A stretch of 40,961 nt of DNA from positions 1-40,961 of the IMG/VR virus record IMGVR_UViG_3300013120_000185; one strand, written 5' to 3'. Of the stretch, positions 1 to 7,359 are shown one piece after another. This DNA is from a virus. The notes below the pieces were generated by a model. It was not told the DNA's origin, searched no databases, and saw only the letters and a list, made by a program, of their open reading frames with translations. The translations under genes were made by a program, and so were the position numbers. Within the stretch, counting starts at the first letter, position 1. Each line of letters opens with the position of its first letter.

Positions 1-35
1 TCAGTCAAGCTGGTAATGAAAGGTGGTGAGGTAAA

Positions 36-170
36 ATGTTGATATGTATAGTGTGCAAGAAAGTGATTGCAAACGTTGACCCAAGCACTGTCAGATATGC
101 TGGTTGTGCAGACTGTAATTTGGAAGACGTTGCAAGAGAGATGGACAAACTGAAAGGGGAAACAAAATGA
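36..170 (+). CDS. Small Cys-pair protein, hypothetical
   Basis: A 44-residue ORF starting at the ATG that follows a GGTGAGG ribosome-binding site. It has an N-terminal CIVC pair and a CADC pair near residue 24, the pattern of a minimal zinc ribbon. The acidic/basic C-terminal half is probably helical. Its stop overlaps the next start in ATGA, so the two are translationally coupled. No family recognised; zinc binding is inferred from cysteine spacing only. Confidence 0.6.
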   Translation: MLICIVCKKVIANVDPSTVRYAGCADCNLEDVAREMDKLKGETK

Positions 171-313
171 ACAACAAGAAGGCTTTTGATATCTTGTTCA
201 TTGCTTTGATGGACTATTGTGAAACATCTCTGGGTAGTGACGAGGCGAAACGCAAGGAAGTGGAAAAGGCTTACAATCACCTGTATGCGGTGGTAAACAA
301 ACAAGGGGGATAG
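167..313 (+). CDS. Small hypothetical protein
   Basis: A 48-residue ORF that begins inside the stop codon of the preceding gene (ATGA). The product looks like a single amphipathic helical hairpin rich in Lys and Glu, with no cysteine pair and no membrane segment. It ends three bases before the next gene. Support is the tight spacing and coupling; function unknown. Confidence 0.55.
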   Translation: MNNKKAFDILFIALMDYCETSLGSDEAKRKEVEKAYNHLYAVVNKQGG

Positions 314-315
314 AG

Positions 316-705
316 ATGAAGTATGATGTGTATTGCGATGGCAATAAGGTAGAGGAAGTGGAACTGAGTGTGGAACTGGCTAACAATATAACACAGGCTC
401 TGGCAAAGGGAACGTCAACTGTCAAATTGATACCTGCGGACACCGAAAATGCACAGACGGGTCATTCGGCTAAGTGTGATGACTGCAAGAGGGAAATGCT
501 AACAGCAGATGGTTGTAGTGTAAGCAAAATGAGGTTCATAGACAAGCTATATGACCGAGTCAAGTACGGAGATGACGGCTGGGGCGAAGATGGTCAGAGG
601 TGTCACGACTGCGGTTGTAAGGTTGGACACTATCACCACGCAGGGTGCGATGTGGAAAGATGCCCAAAGTGTGGGCACCAGTTGATATCGTGTGACTGCG
701 AATAG
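316..705 (+). CDS. Cysteine-rich zinc-binding phage protein
   Basis: A 129-residue protein with several cysteine pairs: CDDC near residue 54, CHDCGC near 97, a GHYHHAGCD stretch, then CPKCGH and CDC at the end. The C-terminal half resembles small conserved phage proteins with a CxxC...GCDxExCPxCGxQ signature (family recollection). It probably binds two zinc ions; whether it binds nucleic acid or protein is unknown. It sits in the run of small early genes and directly follows the 48-residue ORF. Confidence 0.75.
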   Translation: MKYDVYCDGNKVEEVELSVELANNITQALAKGTSTVKLIPADTENAQTGHSAKCDDCKREMLTADGCSVSKMRFIDKLYDRVKYGDDGWGEDGQRCHDCGCKVGHYHHAGCDVERCPKCGHQLISCDCE

Positions 706-718
706 ACAGGAGGATGTG

Positions 719-877
719 ATGAAGGATACAATAATCAGAATCAAGGAACACAAACTGTCAGACCTTGTACACGATGTGATGGCTTTGTGCGAAGATATGT
801 ACGATGAAGAGGATGCAAGAAGTGCTTATTTGAATGCGAAACAAATTGACCGCACGTTAGACAAAATAAAAGAATAG
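719..877 (+). CDS. Small acidic/basic helical protein, hypothetical
   Basis: The start at 719 is set by the AGGAGG at 709-713; the nearer ATG at 714 runs straight into TGA, and a longer reading from 692 would overlap the upstream gene without need. The 52-residue product is charged and helical with a DEEDAR stretch. No known domain. Confidence 0.6.
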   Translation: MKDTIIRIKEHKLSDLVHDVMALCEDMYDEEDARSAYLNAKQIDRTLDKIKE

Positions 878-886
878 GAGGATGTG

Positions 887-1054
887 ATGGGAGGCTTAAC
901 AAGCAAAGGTGACTTATATGTAGGACAACCTGTAATAGTATACGGAAAGTATCCTGCAATAGTCACTGCTATTGATGATGGTAGTTTTGAAGTATCTTTC
1001 AATCAATCAGAGTCAGAGTGGGTAGATGAGGCAGAAATAACAATAGGGAGGTGA
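887..1054 (+). CDS. Small beta-rich protein, hypothetical
   Basis: A 55-residue ORF after TAGGAGGATGTG; the first ATG at 882 is again followed by TGA, so 887 is the usable start. The pattern (VGQPVIVYGKYPAIVTAIDDGSFEV...) is a short SH3/KOW-like beta barrel of the sort seen in small phage proteins. The fold suggestion is inference from strand spacing. Confidence 0.55.
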   Translation: MGGLTSKGDLYVGQPVIVYGKYPAIVTAIDDGSFEVSFNQSESEWVDEAEITIGR

Positions 1055-1059
1055 TTACA

Positions 1060-1236
1060 ATGGCAGAACTAAAAGGTGAAGCAGGACAGTGTCCCAAATG
1101 TGGGGCAGACTTGGACTATGGTGATAGTGACCTACAAGATATGCAAATGGGATATGAATGCTGGTGTAGGGAATGCGACTGGTTTGGGACAGAGTGGCAC
1201 AGTTTAGTATTTGAATGTTTCACGGATGAAGAATAA
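1060..1236 (+). CDS. Zinc-ribbon protein, hypothetical
   Basis: A 58-residue protein with CPKC at residue 13 and CWCREC further on, a classic C-x2-C ... C-x2-C ribbon. The start is ATG 1060, eight bases after GGGAGG; a GTG four codons upstream is less well placed. The acidic tail ends in TDEE. Function unknown. Confidence 0.65.
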   Translation: MAELKGEAGQCPKCGADLDYGDSDLQDMQMGYECWCRECDWFGTEWHSLVFECFTDEE

Positions 1237-1247
1237 GGAGGTGTAAA

Positions 1248-1454
1248 ATGAAATATGATTTGGCACAATTTGGTTTGAACCTAAATGAATCAGAACACAG
1301 ACAACTGGAAGATGACGTCCAAGATTTGATAAGCAAATATATCGGCAGGGAATTTGTCTGCTCAGACGAGAAGAAGAAACATCAGACTCACTATTTCAAA
1401 ATCAGAAACAATATTGAGTACTTGATTAGTCAAATCAGAGGAGGCACAAAATGA
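1248..1454 (+). CDS. Small helical protein, hypothetical
   Basis: A 68-residue ORF preceded by AAGGAGGTGTAAA. It is helical and charged, with no recognised motif. Its stop overlaps the next start (ATGA at 1451), indicating coupled translation with the zinc-ribbon gene downstream. Confidence 0.6.
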   Translation: MKYDLAQFGLNLNESEHRQLEDDVQDLISKYIGREFVCSDEKKKHQTHYFKIRNNIEYLISQIRGGTK

Positions 1455-1594
1455 GCAGATATCTGATGGGTCACGGAACGTGCGAAAACTGTCGCAAGGT
1501 AGTGAACTTCTATGCTGATGATGACGGCTGGTGGTATTGTGAGGACTGTGACCATAGACAAACGGAGGGATATAAAGATGGATACAAAGTGTGA
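1451..1594 (+). CDS. Short zinc-ribbon protein, hypothetical
   Basis: A 47-residue ORF coupled to the upstream stop. CENC near residue 11 and CEDC near residue 30, separated by an aromatic/acidic loop (DDDGWWY), form a compact zinc ribbon. It overlaps the start of the next gene by 17 bases, which is common in this cluster. Confidence 0.55.
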   Translation: MSRYLMGHGTCENCRKVVNFYADDDGWWYCEDCDHRQTEGYKDGYKV

Positions 1595-1754
1595 ACATTG
1601 GCACTGGAAACTGGAAACAGTGAGTAAGATAGCCAGACGCAGGAACTTAGTCTCAGCACTTGAACTGAAACAAACTTATGAGAGGGTTAGGGGTAAGTGT
1701 GATACGTGTACGCATTTAGAAAGCTGTCAAGGAGGTGAGAAAAAATGGGCTTGA
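1578..1754 (+). CDS. Small Cys/His protein, hypothetical
   Basis: A 58-residue ORF starting at ATG 1578 after GGAGGGATATAAAG; a longer in-frame reading from 1512 has no ribosome-binding site and overlaps the upstream gene heavily. It contains C-x2-H-x-H near the N-terminus and CDTCTHLESC near the C-terminus, so probably metal-binding. It overlaps the next start by 10 bases. Confidence 0.55.
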   Translation: MDTKCEHWHWKLETVSKIARRRNLVSALELKQTYERVRGKCDTCTHLESCQGGEKKWA

Positions 1755-1945
1755 ATGAATCTTTCAGAGAGAAACAATATGAGACAGCAGACTATGAAAA
1801 GGTGATGAAATGTCCAAACTGTGGTTGGTATCAAGTGGATATCGGAGATGCTATGCCTGACAGGTATGACTGGATACACAAGACCGATGAAGACGGCATT
1901 GATTACATAGAGTGCTACTGTGGTTGTAAATTTATCGAAGAATAG
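1745..1945 (+). CDS. Zinc-ribbon protein, hypothetical
   Basis: A 66-residue protein with CPNCGWYQVD at residue 22 and CYCGC near the C-terminus, a zinc-ribbon pattern with an acidic loop between. GGAGGTGAG lies about six bases before the ATG. No specific function can be assigned. Confidence 0.65.
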   Translation: MGLNESFREKQYETADYEKVMKCPNCGWYQVDIGDAMPDRYDWIHKTDEDGIDYIECYCGCKFIEE

Positions 1946-1955
1946 GAGGTGCAAA

Positions 1956-2153
1956 ATGAAACAGTTGAAGAGAGTTAAAATGCTTGAAGAGTGGGTATGT
2001 ACTCTAACACCACTGCAGGTAATTGAGTTAGAGGAAATCATTCAAGGCAAGACGTATAAACGAATAGAGAATGAATTGGGAACTATGTCCACGAGTCAGT
2101 GGCGAAATTGCCTATTGCTTTCACTCAATAGGCTTATATTGAACTGGAACTAA
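1956..2153 (+). CDS. Possible HTH protein, hypothetical
   Basis: A 65-residue protein starting at ATG 1956 behind AATAGGAGGTGC. The central stretch LTPLQVIELEEIIQGKTYKR followed by a second basic helix has the rhythm of a sigma-region-4-like helix-turn-helix (LTPxQxxVL...G.Sy..IA). The match is weak and the second helix is atypical, so DNA binding is only a suggestion. Confidence 0.55.
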   Translation: MKQLKRVKMLEEWVCTLTPLQVIELEEIIQGKTYKRIENELGTMSTSQWRNCLLLSLNRLILNWN

Positions 2154-2166
2154 AAGGAGGTGTAAT

Positions 2167-2394
2167 ATGGATAAGAGTGTAGAAACTATGACGTTGTTTG
2201 AAGCATTTTTGGATTACTGCGATGAGGATAACCCAAAGCTTAAAGACGACATCAAGACTTGGTTAGCTGACTACTTTGATATCAGTCATAGAGTGGTCAA
2301 AATCTCAGAAGAGGAACTGGAATGGATAAAGAAAAATCTCCGTCCAGTGACACAATTAGAAATATTTGGAAAGGTGGTGATATCAAATGAGTGA
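2167..2394 (+). CDS. Acidic hypothetical protein
   Basis: A 75-residue ORF with a strong AAAGGAGGTGTAAT leader. Acidic and helical (DYCDEDNPKLKDD..., ISEEELEWIKKNL). It overlaps the next gene by eight bases. No family recognised. Confidence 0.6.
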   Translation: MDKSVETMTLFEAFLDYCDEDNPKLKDDIKTWLADYFDISHRVVKISEEELEWIKKNLRPVTQLEIFGKVVISNE

Positions 2395-2608
2395 AATCTA
2401 TGGAGGTAAATTACTGAAAGAGATTCACATAGTCTGGGGTGCCGAAGATGTAAAAAGTGTAGCCAAGGGTATGGGATATAAATTAACAAAGGCAGAAATT
2501 TCAAACGTACTCTACGAGATGGAACGAAAGCACGATGCTACCATTGGCATAACGTGGGAAACTATCGAGTTTTTCGTTGAGGAAATAGTAAGAGAGAGAA
2601 AGAAATAA
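2387..2608 (+). CDS. Hypothetical protein
   Basis: A 73-residue helical protein (VWGAEDVKSVAKGMGYKLTKAEISNVLYEMER), reminiscent of small phage proteins with a WGxEDV...LT..E...VL pattern. It is the last gene before the promoter-like element at 2613-2652 and so probably ends the first transcription unit. Function unknown. Confidence 0.6.
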   Translation: MSEIYGGKLLKEIHIVWGAEDVKSVAKGMGYKLTKAEISNVLYEMERKHDATIGITWETIEFFVEEIVRERKK

Positions 2609-2612
2609 AATT

Positions 2613-2652
2613 AAAAAAAGATTAGTAATTTTTTTAGTTTATGTAGTATAAT
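2613..2652 (+). promoter_or_regulatory. Class A phage promoter-like element
   Basis: An A-tract (2613-2619) is followed by GATTAG (2620-2625), a seven-T run (2629-2635), AG, then GTAG directly abutting TATAAT (2647-2652). The same string with identical spacing recurs at 4720-4758. No good TTGACA -35 sits 17 bp upstream of TATAAT, so it is either an A/T-tract-activated host promoter or one read by a modified polymerase. It would drive the gene at 2682. Confidence 0.7.
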
Positions 2653-2681
2653 TAGAGTAGGAATAAGAAAGGAGAACTGTT

Positions 2682-3017
2682 ATGGGCGACAGAGCACAGG
2701 TTTTGATAAAGGATGAAAACGTTTACCTATATACTCACTGGGGAGGAACGGCATTAGAGAACACAGTCAGAGATGCGTTAGCACTCCGAGAGAGATGGGA
2801 TGACTCAGAATATTTGGCAAGAATAATATTCTGTCATATGACAGACGGGTCACCAGTTAATGACACCACTGGATTTGGCATAGGTGGATATGAACACGGA
2901 GATATACACACGTTGATAACTGTGAATTGTGCAGACCAAGTAGTGACAGTGAGGAAGACCACTCAAACTGTTACATACAGTTTTAGTGAATTCATAGAAC
3001 AGGAGGTGCCGAGATGA
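2682..3017 (+). CDS. Conserved phage protein (GDRAQV-type)
   Basis: A 111-residue protein beginning MGDRAQVLIKDENVYLYTHW. This opening, the RWDDSEYLARIIF stretch and the TGFGIGGYEHGDIH segment match a family of short conserved phage/archaeal-virus proteins of unknown role. It is the first gene after the class A promoter, with AAAGGAGAACTGTT as its ribosome-binding site. No catalytic residues can be proposed. Confidence 0.75.
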   Translation: MGDRAQVLIKDENVYLYTHWGGTALENTVRDALALRERWDDSEYLARIIFCHMTDGSPVNDTTGFGIGGYEHGDIHTLITVNCADQVVTVRKTTQTVTYSFSEFIEQEVPR

Positions 3018-3235
3018 CAATCAAGAAGTATGAGTACATCGGCTATATCATCACTGAATATGAACATACAATTACAGTCACTACTCCAGACGGACTTCCT
3101 CTCAATGGCGAGATAGGTCAGCTGGAGCAAGCCAAAGATATGATAAGATTTCACTTGATAGAAACTGTCGGAACAGCAAACGCAGAAACTCTGGTAGATA
3201 AGGCTGAATTGAAAATCATAGGAGGTGCTCAATGA
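3014..3235 (+). CDS. Hypothetical protein
   Basis: A 73-residue ORF overlapping the upstream stop in ATGA. Its first half is a beta hairpin (YEYIGYIITEYEHTITVTTPDG) and its second half a helix. No recognisable family; coupling on both sides supports translation. Confidence 0.55.
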   Translation: MTIKKYEYIGYIITEYEHTITVTTPDGLPLNGEIGQLEQAKDMIRFHLIETVGTANAETLVDKAELKIIGGAQ

Positions 3236-3363
3236 AACAATATCAGTGTCCTTGTAATACGGCAACTAAATGTAAAATGGATGAACCTTGCCTTGGATGT
3301 GAAGAGTATGCTCAATGGTGTCTCCAAGAAGGAATAGAACAAGATGACGGAGGTGAGCTATGA
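3232..3363 (+). CDS. Tiny Cys-rich protein, hypothetical
   Basis: A 43-residue ORF coupled to the upstream stop (ATGA) after GGAGGTGCTCA. Six cysteines (CPC, C, CLGC, C) in the first 30 residues suggest metal binding. Its stop overlaps the next start. Confidence 0.55.
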   Translation: MKQYQCPCNTATKCKMDEPCLGCEEYAQWCLQEGIEQDDGGEL

Positions 3364-3578
3364 CCAAAGTCACAGTGTTCTTAGTCAAAGAGATAGACAT
3401 TGATTCACGAGATGTCAGAGCCGAGACAGTAAAAGAGGCAAGAGAGAAAGCATACCCACTTTTTGAAAAGATAGACGTCAACGATAGCAACACACGTATG
3501 GAAGTGAGGTGTGCAGAATGTAATGAACTGTTTGAAGATGGACAAATAGACTGCTGTGAGGAGGAGGAAGATGGGTAG
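3360..3578 (+). CDS. Hypothetical protein with CAEC/CC motif
   Basis: A 72-residue ORF coupled to the upstream gene. The N-terminus is a beta-alpha unit (VTVFLVKEIDIDSRDVRAETVKEA) like small DpnD/PcfM-type domains that place residues into a ...V.A.s..EA motif; the C-terminal CAECNELFEDGQIDCCEEEE looks metal-binding. The family is uncertain. Confidence 0.55.
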   Translation: MTKVTVFLVKEIDIDSRDVRAETVKEAREKAYPLFEKIDVNDSNTRMEVRCAECNELFEDGQIDCCEEEEDG

Positions 3579-3741
3579 ATATGTACCAGACGTTTTTCGT
3601 ATGAGAATTAAATTACAAAAAAAGAACAGAAAGTGTAAGCAGTGTGACAAGTTGCTCAGTAGATACAACCCAAATAAGTATTGCTGGGCTTGTAAGGAGA
3701 TGTTGGACTTAACCGAAATGGGCTTAGAGGAGGTGAGATAG
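3571..3741 (+). CDS. Basic zinc-finger-like small protein
   Basis: A 56-residue basic protein; ATG 3571 follows GAGGAGGAGGAAG and overlaps the upstream stop. CKQC near residue 24 and CWAC near residue 43 form a C-x2-C pair with a Lys/Arg-rich loop, suggesting a nucleic-acid-binding zinc ribbon (inference). Confidence 0.6.
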   Translation: MGRYVPDVFRMRIKLQKKNRKCKQCDKLLSRYNPNKYCWACKEMLDLTEMGLEEVR

Positions 3742-3746
3742 GTGCT

Positions 3747-3959
3747 ATGGATAATGAACGCAGGAATGGAACGGACAGACGAACAGATATCAAGAAAACT
3801 CTGGATAGTTTCAGTGATTTGGTAGTGGAAGACATTGACAACATCCTTGCGACCAATGAGGATATTAACAGTGTCTTAAAGACAGGTATAAATATAAACC
3901 TTAAAATAGATAGCGAGGGTACAACTATCTGGATAGGGGAACGAAAGGAGGCGAAATAA
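3747..3959 (+). CDS. Hypothetical protein
   Basis: A 70-residue ORF with GGAGGTGAG about ten bases upstream. The N-terminus is very basic (RRNGTDRRTD) and the rest a helix-plus-strand unit (NINLKIDSEGTTIWIGERKE). It abuts the DUF932 gene. No known family. Confidence 0.55.
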   Translation: MDNERRNGTDRRTDIKKTLDSFSDLVVEDIDNILATNEDINSVLKTGININLKIDSEGTTIWIGERKEAK

Positions 3960-3960
3960 T

Positions 3961-4731
3961 ATGGAAGTTTATGAATTCCCTGTGACGGAACAAGAACTCA
4001 AAACTACTGATGGACTATCTGTACCAAACAAGGCAATAGTAAGGACAGATACCAATAGGGTTTTGGGAGTATTAGGCAAGGACTATCGGTTAGTGAGGCA
4101 CAAAGATGTGTTGAACGATATGGAAAAGGCGATACCTACCGAGATGACCAATAGGAAGATTACGCTTTGCAAATCTGGTGCAGTTATGTTTGCTAAATAT
4201 GAGACACCACTCATCAAAGCTGTTGAAGTCAGGAAGGGGGACATAGTAAAATTTGGCATAGAAGTTTTCAATAGCTACGATGGTACATTACCGATAGGGT
4301 TTATGTTCGTGGCAATGAGACTGGTGTGTACTAATGGTATGACTATCCCTAAGAGCATAGCAAGGATATGCGTGAGACATATCGGCAACATAGACCTCAT
4401 CAATGCGAAGAGGGAGTTTAATAACCGACTGCCGTTGTATATGAAGACTTCCGATAGGTGGCAAGAGTGGGCAGAGACAACTCCGTCAGACTCCAACGTA
4501 GATGACTTCTTCAACCAGACGATGGGTAAGAGAACCAAAGACATATTTGAAACAGAATACAAGGCGACCAGCGATAAAAGTCTTTGGGGATTATTCAATG
4601 TCTTGACGTACCATAACACGCACAATATCCGAATGAAAAAGAATAACACGGAGAACAAAAGGCTTAGTCAAGTCAATTTTGAACGGAGTGTCTTAGATAA
4701 ATTTTACGACTTTGACTGGAAAAAAGATTAG
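3961..4731 (+). CDS. DUF932 family protein
   Basis: A 256-residue protein matching the DUF932 / phage-plasmid-like (TIGR03299) family: an N-terminal AIVRTDTNRVLGVLGKDYRLVRHKDVL segment, a central GDIVKFGIEVFNSYDG strand pair, and FVAMRLVCTNGMTIP. The family is common in phages and plasmids with no firmly established function. AAAGGAGGCG precedes the ATG. The final codons (Lys-Lys-Asp-stop) lie inside the second class A promoter element. Confidence 0.85.
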   Translation: MEVYEFPVTEQELKTTDGLSVPNKAIVRTDTNRVLGVLGKDYRLVRHKDVLNDMEKAIPTEMTNRKITLCKSGAVMFAKYETPLIKAVEVRKGDIVKFGIEVFNSYDGTLPIGFMFVAMRLVCTNGMTIPKSIARICVRHIGNIDLINAKREFNNRLPLYMKTSDRWQEWAETTPSDSNVDDFFNQTMGKRTKDIFETEYKATSDKSLWGLFNVLTYHNTHNIRMKKNNTENKRLSQVNFERSVLDKFYDFDWKKD

Positions 4732-4758
4732 AAGTTTTTTTAGAACTCGTAGTATAAT
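4720..4758 (+). promoter_or_regulatory. Class A phage promoter-like element, copy 2
   Basis: A-tract, GATTAG (4726-4731), seven T (4735-4741), AG, GTAG and TATAAT (4753-4758), with the same 27-base offset from GATTAG to TATAAT as at 2620/2647. It overlaps the last codons of the DUF932 gene and lies about 16 bases before the start of the next gene, so it should begin the transcript for 4775 onward, including ruvB. Confidence 0.7.
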
Positions 4759-4774
4759 AGAGAGGAGAAAGATA

Positions 4775-5005
4775 ATGGCAAGACCGAGAAAGAAAGAGTA
4801 TATTGATATAATCCTTGACGAGGGTAAGGATTATAAGGAATTAAAAAAGGGAAACTCCGTCAGGAAACGAAGAAACGGATTGCTCTTTTGTATCCGTTTA
4901 GGTAGCAAAGGCGAAACACCGAGAATGATAAAGCTACGCAAGAAAATGAAACGACTGAAGAGTCAATATAAGAGTGAGAAAAAGAGAATGTTGGCAGGAG
5001 TTTAA
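4775..5005 (+). CDS. Basic hypothetical protein
   Basis: A 76-residue, strongly basic protein (about one third Lys/Arg) starting at ATG 4775 behind GAGAGGAGAAAGATA; a longer reading from 4712 would start inside the upstream gene and in the promoter. It may bind nucleic acid because of its charge. First gene after the class A promoter and directly ahead of ruvB. Confidence 0.55.
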   Translation: MARPRKKEYIDIILDEGKDYKELKKGNSVRKRRNGLLFCIRLGSKGETPRMIKLRKKMKRLKSQYKSEKKRMLAGV

Positions 5006-5006
5006 A

Positions 5007-6011
5007 ATGGGATTTGGAGACTGGCTATTACAACCTGTGATTGATATTTATCAAGGCATAAAAAATGCCCCTCCTCTCCGACCTAAGTTGACCACGGCAA
5101 GAGGGAAAGTCAAGGTATTCCGACCTGAGACTTTTGACGAATACATAGGACAAGAGAAAGCGAAGGATATACTAAAATCCTATATCCGAGCAGTCAAAGA
5201 ACGCAACAAGACTTTCCCTCATATTTTGATACACGGCAAAGCTGGATGTGGCAAGACCACTCTGGCGAAGATAATAGCTAACGAACTGGGTGAGGAATTT
5301 GTAGAAACGATATCGTCAGAGATTTCTTCCTCCTACGACCTTGAATGGAAGATAGATGAAGTGGGGGAAGACGGCATTATATTTTTAGACGAGATACATT
5401 CTCTCAGTAGAGATACCTGCGAGAGTATGTACAGTATGATGGAAGACTTTACTTTGGACGGAGAGTCAATAGAACCATTTACTTTGATAGGAGCAACTAC
5501 AGAACTCGGTGAGATACTGAAAGACCGAAGACCATTCTACGATAGGTTCAAGATTATAATAGAGTTGGAAGACTACACAGAACTACAATTGTCTGCTATT
5601 GCTTACCAATTCAAACAAAACTCCTTTCCTGACGATGAAATAGCGAACTATATATATGACGAGATAGGTAAAAACTGTAGAGGAACGCCAAGAACAGCTA
5701 TCAGATTACTTGAGGCTACAATATATTTGAACGGAGATATCAACAGAGTGTTAAAGAACTTCAGTATTCTCAAAGACGGATACACCGAGAAAGATTTGAA
5801 GATACTGAAATATATTGCGAAGAGTAAAGGTGGGGTAGGATTACAGGGGTTGTCTGCTTATTTGGGAACGTCAGCTGAGAACTATACCTACGAGATAGAA
5901 CCATATTTACTGAAGCAAGGACTGATAATCCGTACACCACGAGGAAGAAAAATTGCAGAGGACGGACTTTCTAAAATTGAGGAACTGGACAATGAAAAAC
6001 AAAACTGTTAA
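5007..6011 (+). CDS. ruvB: RuvB-like Holliday-junction branch-migration ATPase
   Basis: A 334-residue AAA+ protein, the usual RuvB length. It has the RuvB opening RPETFDEYIGQEKAK, Walker A GKAGCGKTT (77-85), Walker B IIFLDEIH (124-131), sensor I IGATTE (161-166), a PFYDRF arginine-finger segment (R180), and a C-terminal winged helix ending LIIRTPRGR. RuvB hexamers pump DNA through Holliday junctions; in bacteria they need RuvA for loading. No RuvA homologue is seen here, though RuvC-like and Hjc-like nucleases are encoded further on. Start 5007 chosen because GGCAGGAG precedes it. The first 35 residues differ from bacterial RuvB and might carry a substitute contact (inference). Confidence 0.9.
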   Translation: MGFGDWLLQPVIDIYQGIKNAPPLRPKLTTARGKVKVFRPETFDEYIGQEKAKDILKSYIRAVKERNKTFPHILIHGKAGCGKTTLAKIIANELGEEFVETISSEISSSYDLEWKIDEVGEDGIIFLDEIHSLSRDTCESMYSMMEDFTLDGESIEPFTLIGATTELGEILKDRRPFYDRFKIIIELEDYTELQLSAIAYQFKQNSFPDDEIANYIYDEIGKNCRGTPRTAIRLLEATIYLNGDINRVLKNFSILKDGYTEKDLKILKYIAKSKGGVGLQGLSAYLGTSAENYTYEIEPYLLKQGLIIRTPRGRKIAEDGLSKIEELDNEKQNC

Positions 6012-6156
6012 GCTTGTTCAGAAAGAACTTTCCTGCTCCGTCTGTGGAACTATAATGCCGATACAAAGACGGAGAGGACATAACCGAGAACAAGGACACA
6101 CCAAGCATCTATGGTGTTATAAGTGTGAAGCACGAACTGCTCACAAGGAGATGTAA
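5992..6156 (+). CDS. Zinc-ribbon protein, hypothetical
   Basis: A 54-residue basic protein overlapping the end of ruvB by 20 bases; ATG 5992 follows TTGAGGAACTGGACA. CSVC near residue 14 and CYKC near residue 45 frame a His/Arg-rich loop (RRRGHNREQGHTKH), a likely zinc ribbon. Confidence 0.6.
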   Translation: MKNKTVKLVQKELSCSVCGTIMPIQRRRGHNREQGHTKHLWCYKCEARTAHKEM

Positions 6157-6323
6157 TGACCAAGAACGATATGAAAGCAAATCAATTGATAGGAAACCTA
6201 TTTACTTTATTGGCATTAGGTATGATGATAGGTGGACTGGTAGCAAAGTGGCAGTCTCCCAAAGTCTGTTTCTTTGCAGGCTTGTTAATCCTAATAGGTA
6301 GTGTAATAATAAGCGAGGTGTAA
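6156..6323 (+). CDS. Small two-helix membrane protein
   Basis: A 55-residue ORF overlapping the previous stop by one base (TAATG). Two hydrophobic segments (roughly residues 11-29 and 36-53) separated by a short WQSPK loop predict a hairpin in the membrane. No family recognised. Confidence 0.5.
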   Translation: MTKNDMKANQLIGNLFTLLALGMMIGGLVAKWQSPKVCFFAGLLILIGSVIISEV

Positions 6324-6324
6324 A

Positions 6325-6480
6325 ATGATTTTCGGAACTACATTTTGTAAAGAATGTGGAGCAGAAATGCAAGAGGGCGAGATATGTGATAGAACGGAGT
6401 GGGTATTTATCACATATTACTGTCCTGACTGCGAGAGAACTGTCAAAGCACAAATAGAGAAACCAAAGAGAACTGTATGA
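6325..6480 (+). CDS. Zinc-ribbon protein, hypothetical
   Basis: A 51-residue protein with CKECG at residue 8 and CPDC at residue 33. GCGAGGTG precedes the ATG. The stop overlaps the integrase-like gene start (ATGA), coupling the two. Confidence 0.6.
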   Translation: MIFGTTFCKECGAEMQEGEICDRTEWVFITYYCPDCERTVKAQIEKPKRTV

Positions 6481-7334
6481 TTGACCAATTCAAAAACCAT
6501 CTGATAGCTAACGACTACAGTGGTACATATTACTACAATATCAAACCTTTCTTTAAGTTTTGTACAGAACAAGGGATTGATTACTTCAAGATAACTTATA
6601 ACGATATCAATAAGTATGTAATCTCCTGCAAAGATAAAGGACACGGCAAAGGCTTTATAAATAATCTGCTAAAAGCTATGCGATGTTTCTATAAGTTTTT
6701 AGTACTTACTCACCAAGCCGACCAAGGCATTCTGGATATAGCTAGAAGTTTTAAACTCCTGCAAGAAGACCACAAGATTCACGATTTCCTAACCAAAAAA
6801 GAACTGGATAAGCTAATCAGCGAAGGTATGACCTATGGAGTAAAGCGAATGTCTCCGATAAAGCTGAAGGCTTTGTTGTACTTTCTGTTCTATACAGGCT
6901 TACGCAAAGGAGAACTCTTGAACCTAAAACGTATAGATATAGATTTGAAGAAGCACCAAGCGATAGTGCGTACACCAACCAAGAACAAGAGGGAACGCAT
7001 AGTCATATACACTCGGAAAGTTTCGGCTCTGATGAGAACTTATTTCAAGCTGGAAGCAGAGGAGAATAATGCGTTCAATATGACGACCAATAAAATTCAA
7101 GACCTGATTCAAGATTTGAGCCAATATATGCCTGCTGGAAAACGTCTCACAGTGCATACATTCCGTCATAGTTTTGCTAACCTATTGGCATCTAACGAGA
7201 TAAGTATAAGAGTAGCTCAAAAACTATTGGGACACCAAAACCTCAATAGTACTATGATATATTACGACCCTGACATCACTATGGTACAAGACCTTTATAA
7301 CAAACGACTGGAAACCAAGAAAGGAGGGCAGTAA
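6477..7334 (+). CDS. Tyrosine recombinase (XerC/D- or integrase-like)
   Basis: A 285-residue protein with an N-terminal SAM-like core-binding domain (about 1-90) and a C-terminal catalytic domain with the full active-site set: R143 (TGLRKGELL), K169 (TPTKNKRER), H227 and R230 (HTFRHSFA), H253 (LLGHQN) and the nucleophile Y262 or Y263 (STMIYY). These enzymes cut and rejoin DNA through a 3'-phosphotyrosine. In a replication gene cluster it may resolve genome multimers rather than integrate; no attachment site, excisionase or repressor is visible nearby. It may be an XerC/D-type dimer-resolution or recombination enzyme (inference). Confidence 0.9.
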   Translation: MIDQFKNHLIANDYSGTYYYNIKPFFKFCTEQGIDYFKITYNDINKYVISCKDKGHGKGFINNLLKAMRCFYKFLVLTHQADQGILDIARSFKLLQEDHKIHDFLTKKELDKLISEGMTYGVKRMSPIKLKALLYFLFYTGLRKGELLNLKRIDIDLKKHQAIVRTPTKNKRERIVIYTRKVSALMRTYFKLEAEENNAFNMTTNKIQDLIQDLSQYMPAGKRLTVHTFRHSFANLLASNEISIRVAQKLLGHQNLNSTMIYYDPDITMVQDLYNKRLETKKGGQ

Positions 7335-7359
7335 ATAAGACAAGGCTAACTATTAACGG

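Noticed and set aside
1-29. 3' end of an upstream gene
   Set aside because: Stops occur in two frames at 14-16 and 27-29 but the available sequence is too short to tell whether any coding frame is real.
2613-2637. A-tract/T-tract as a Rho-independent terminator
   Set aside because: The pairing would be almost all A-T with no GC stem; the recurrence with GTAG-TATAAT at fixed spacing fits a promoter better.
6477-7334. Proof of a temperate lifestyle from the tyrosine recombinase
   Set aside because: No repressor, excisionase or attachment-site repeat is seen, and many virulent phages carry Xer-like recombinases; lifestyle is left open.
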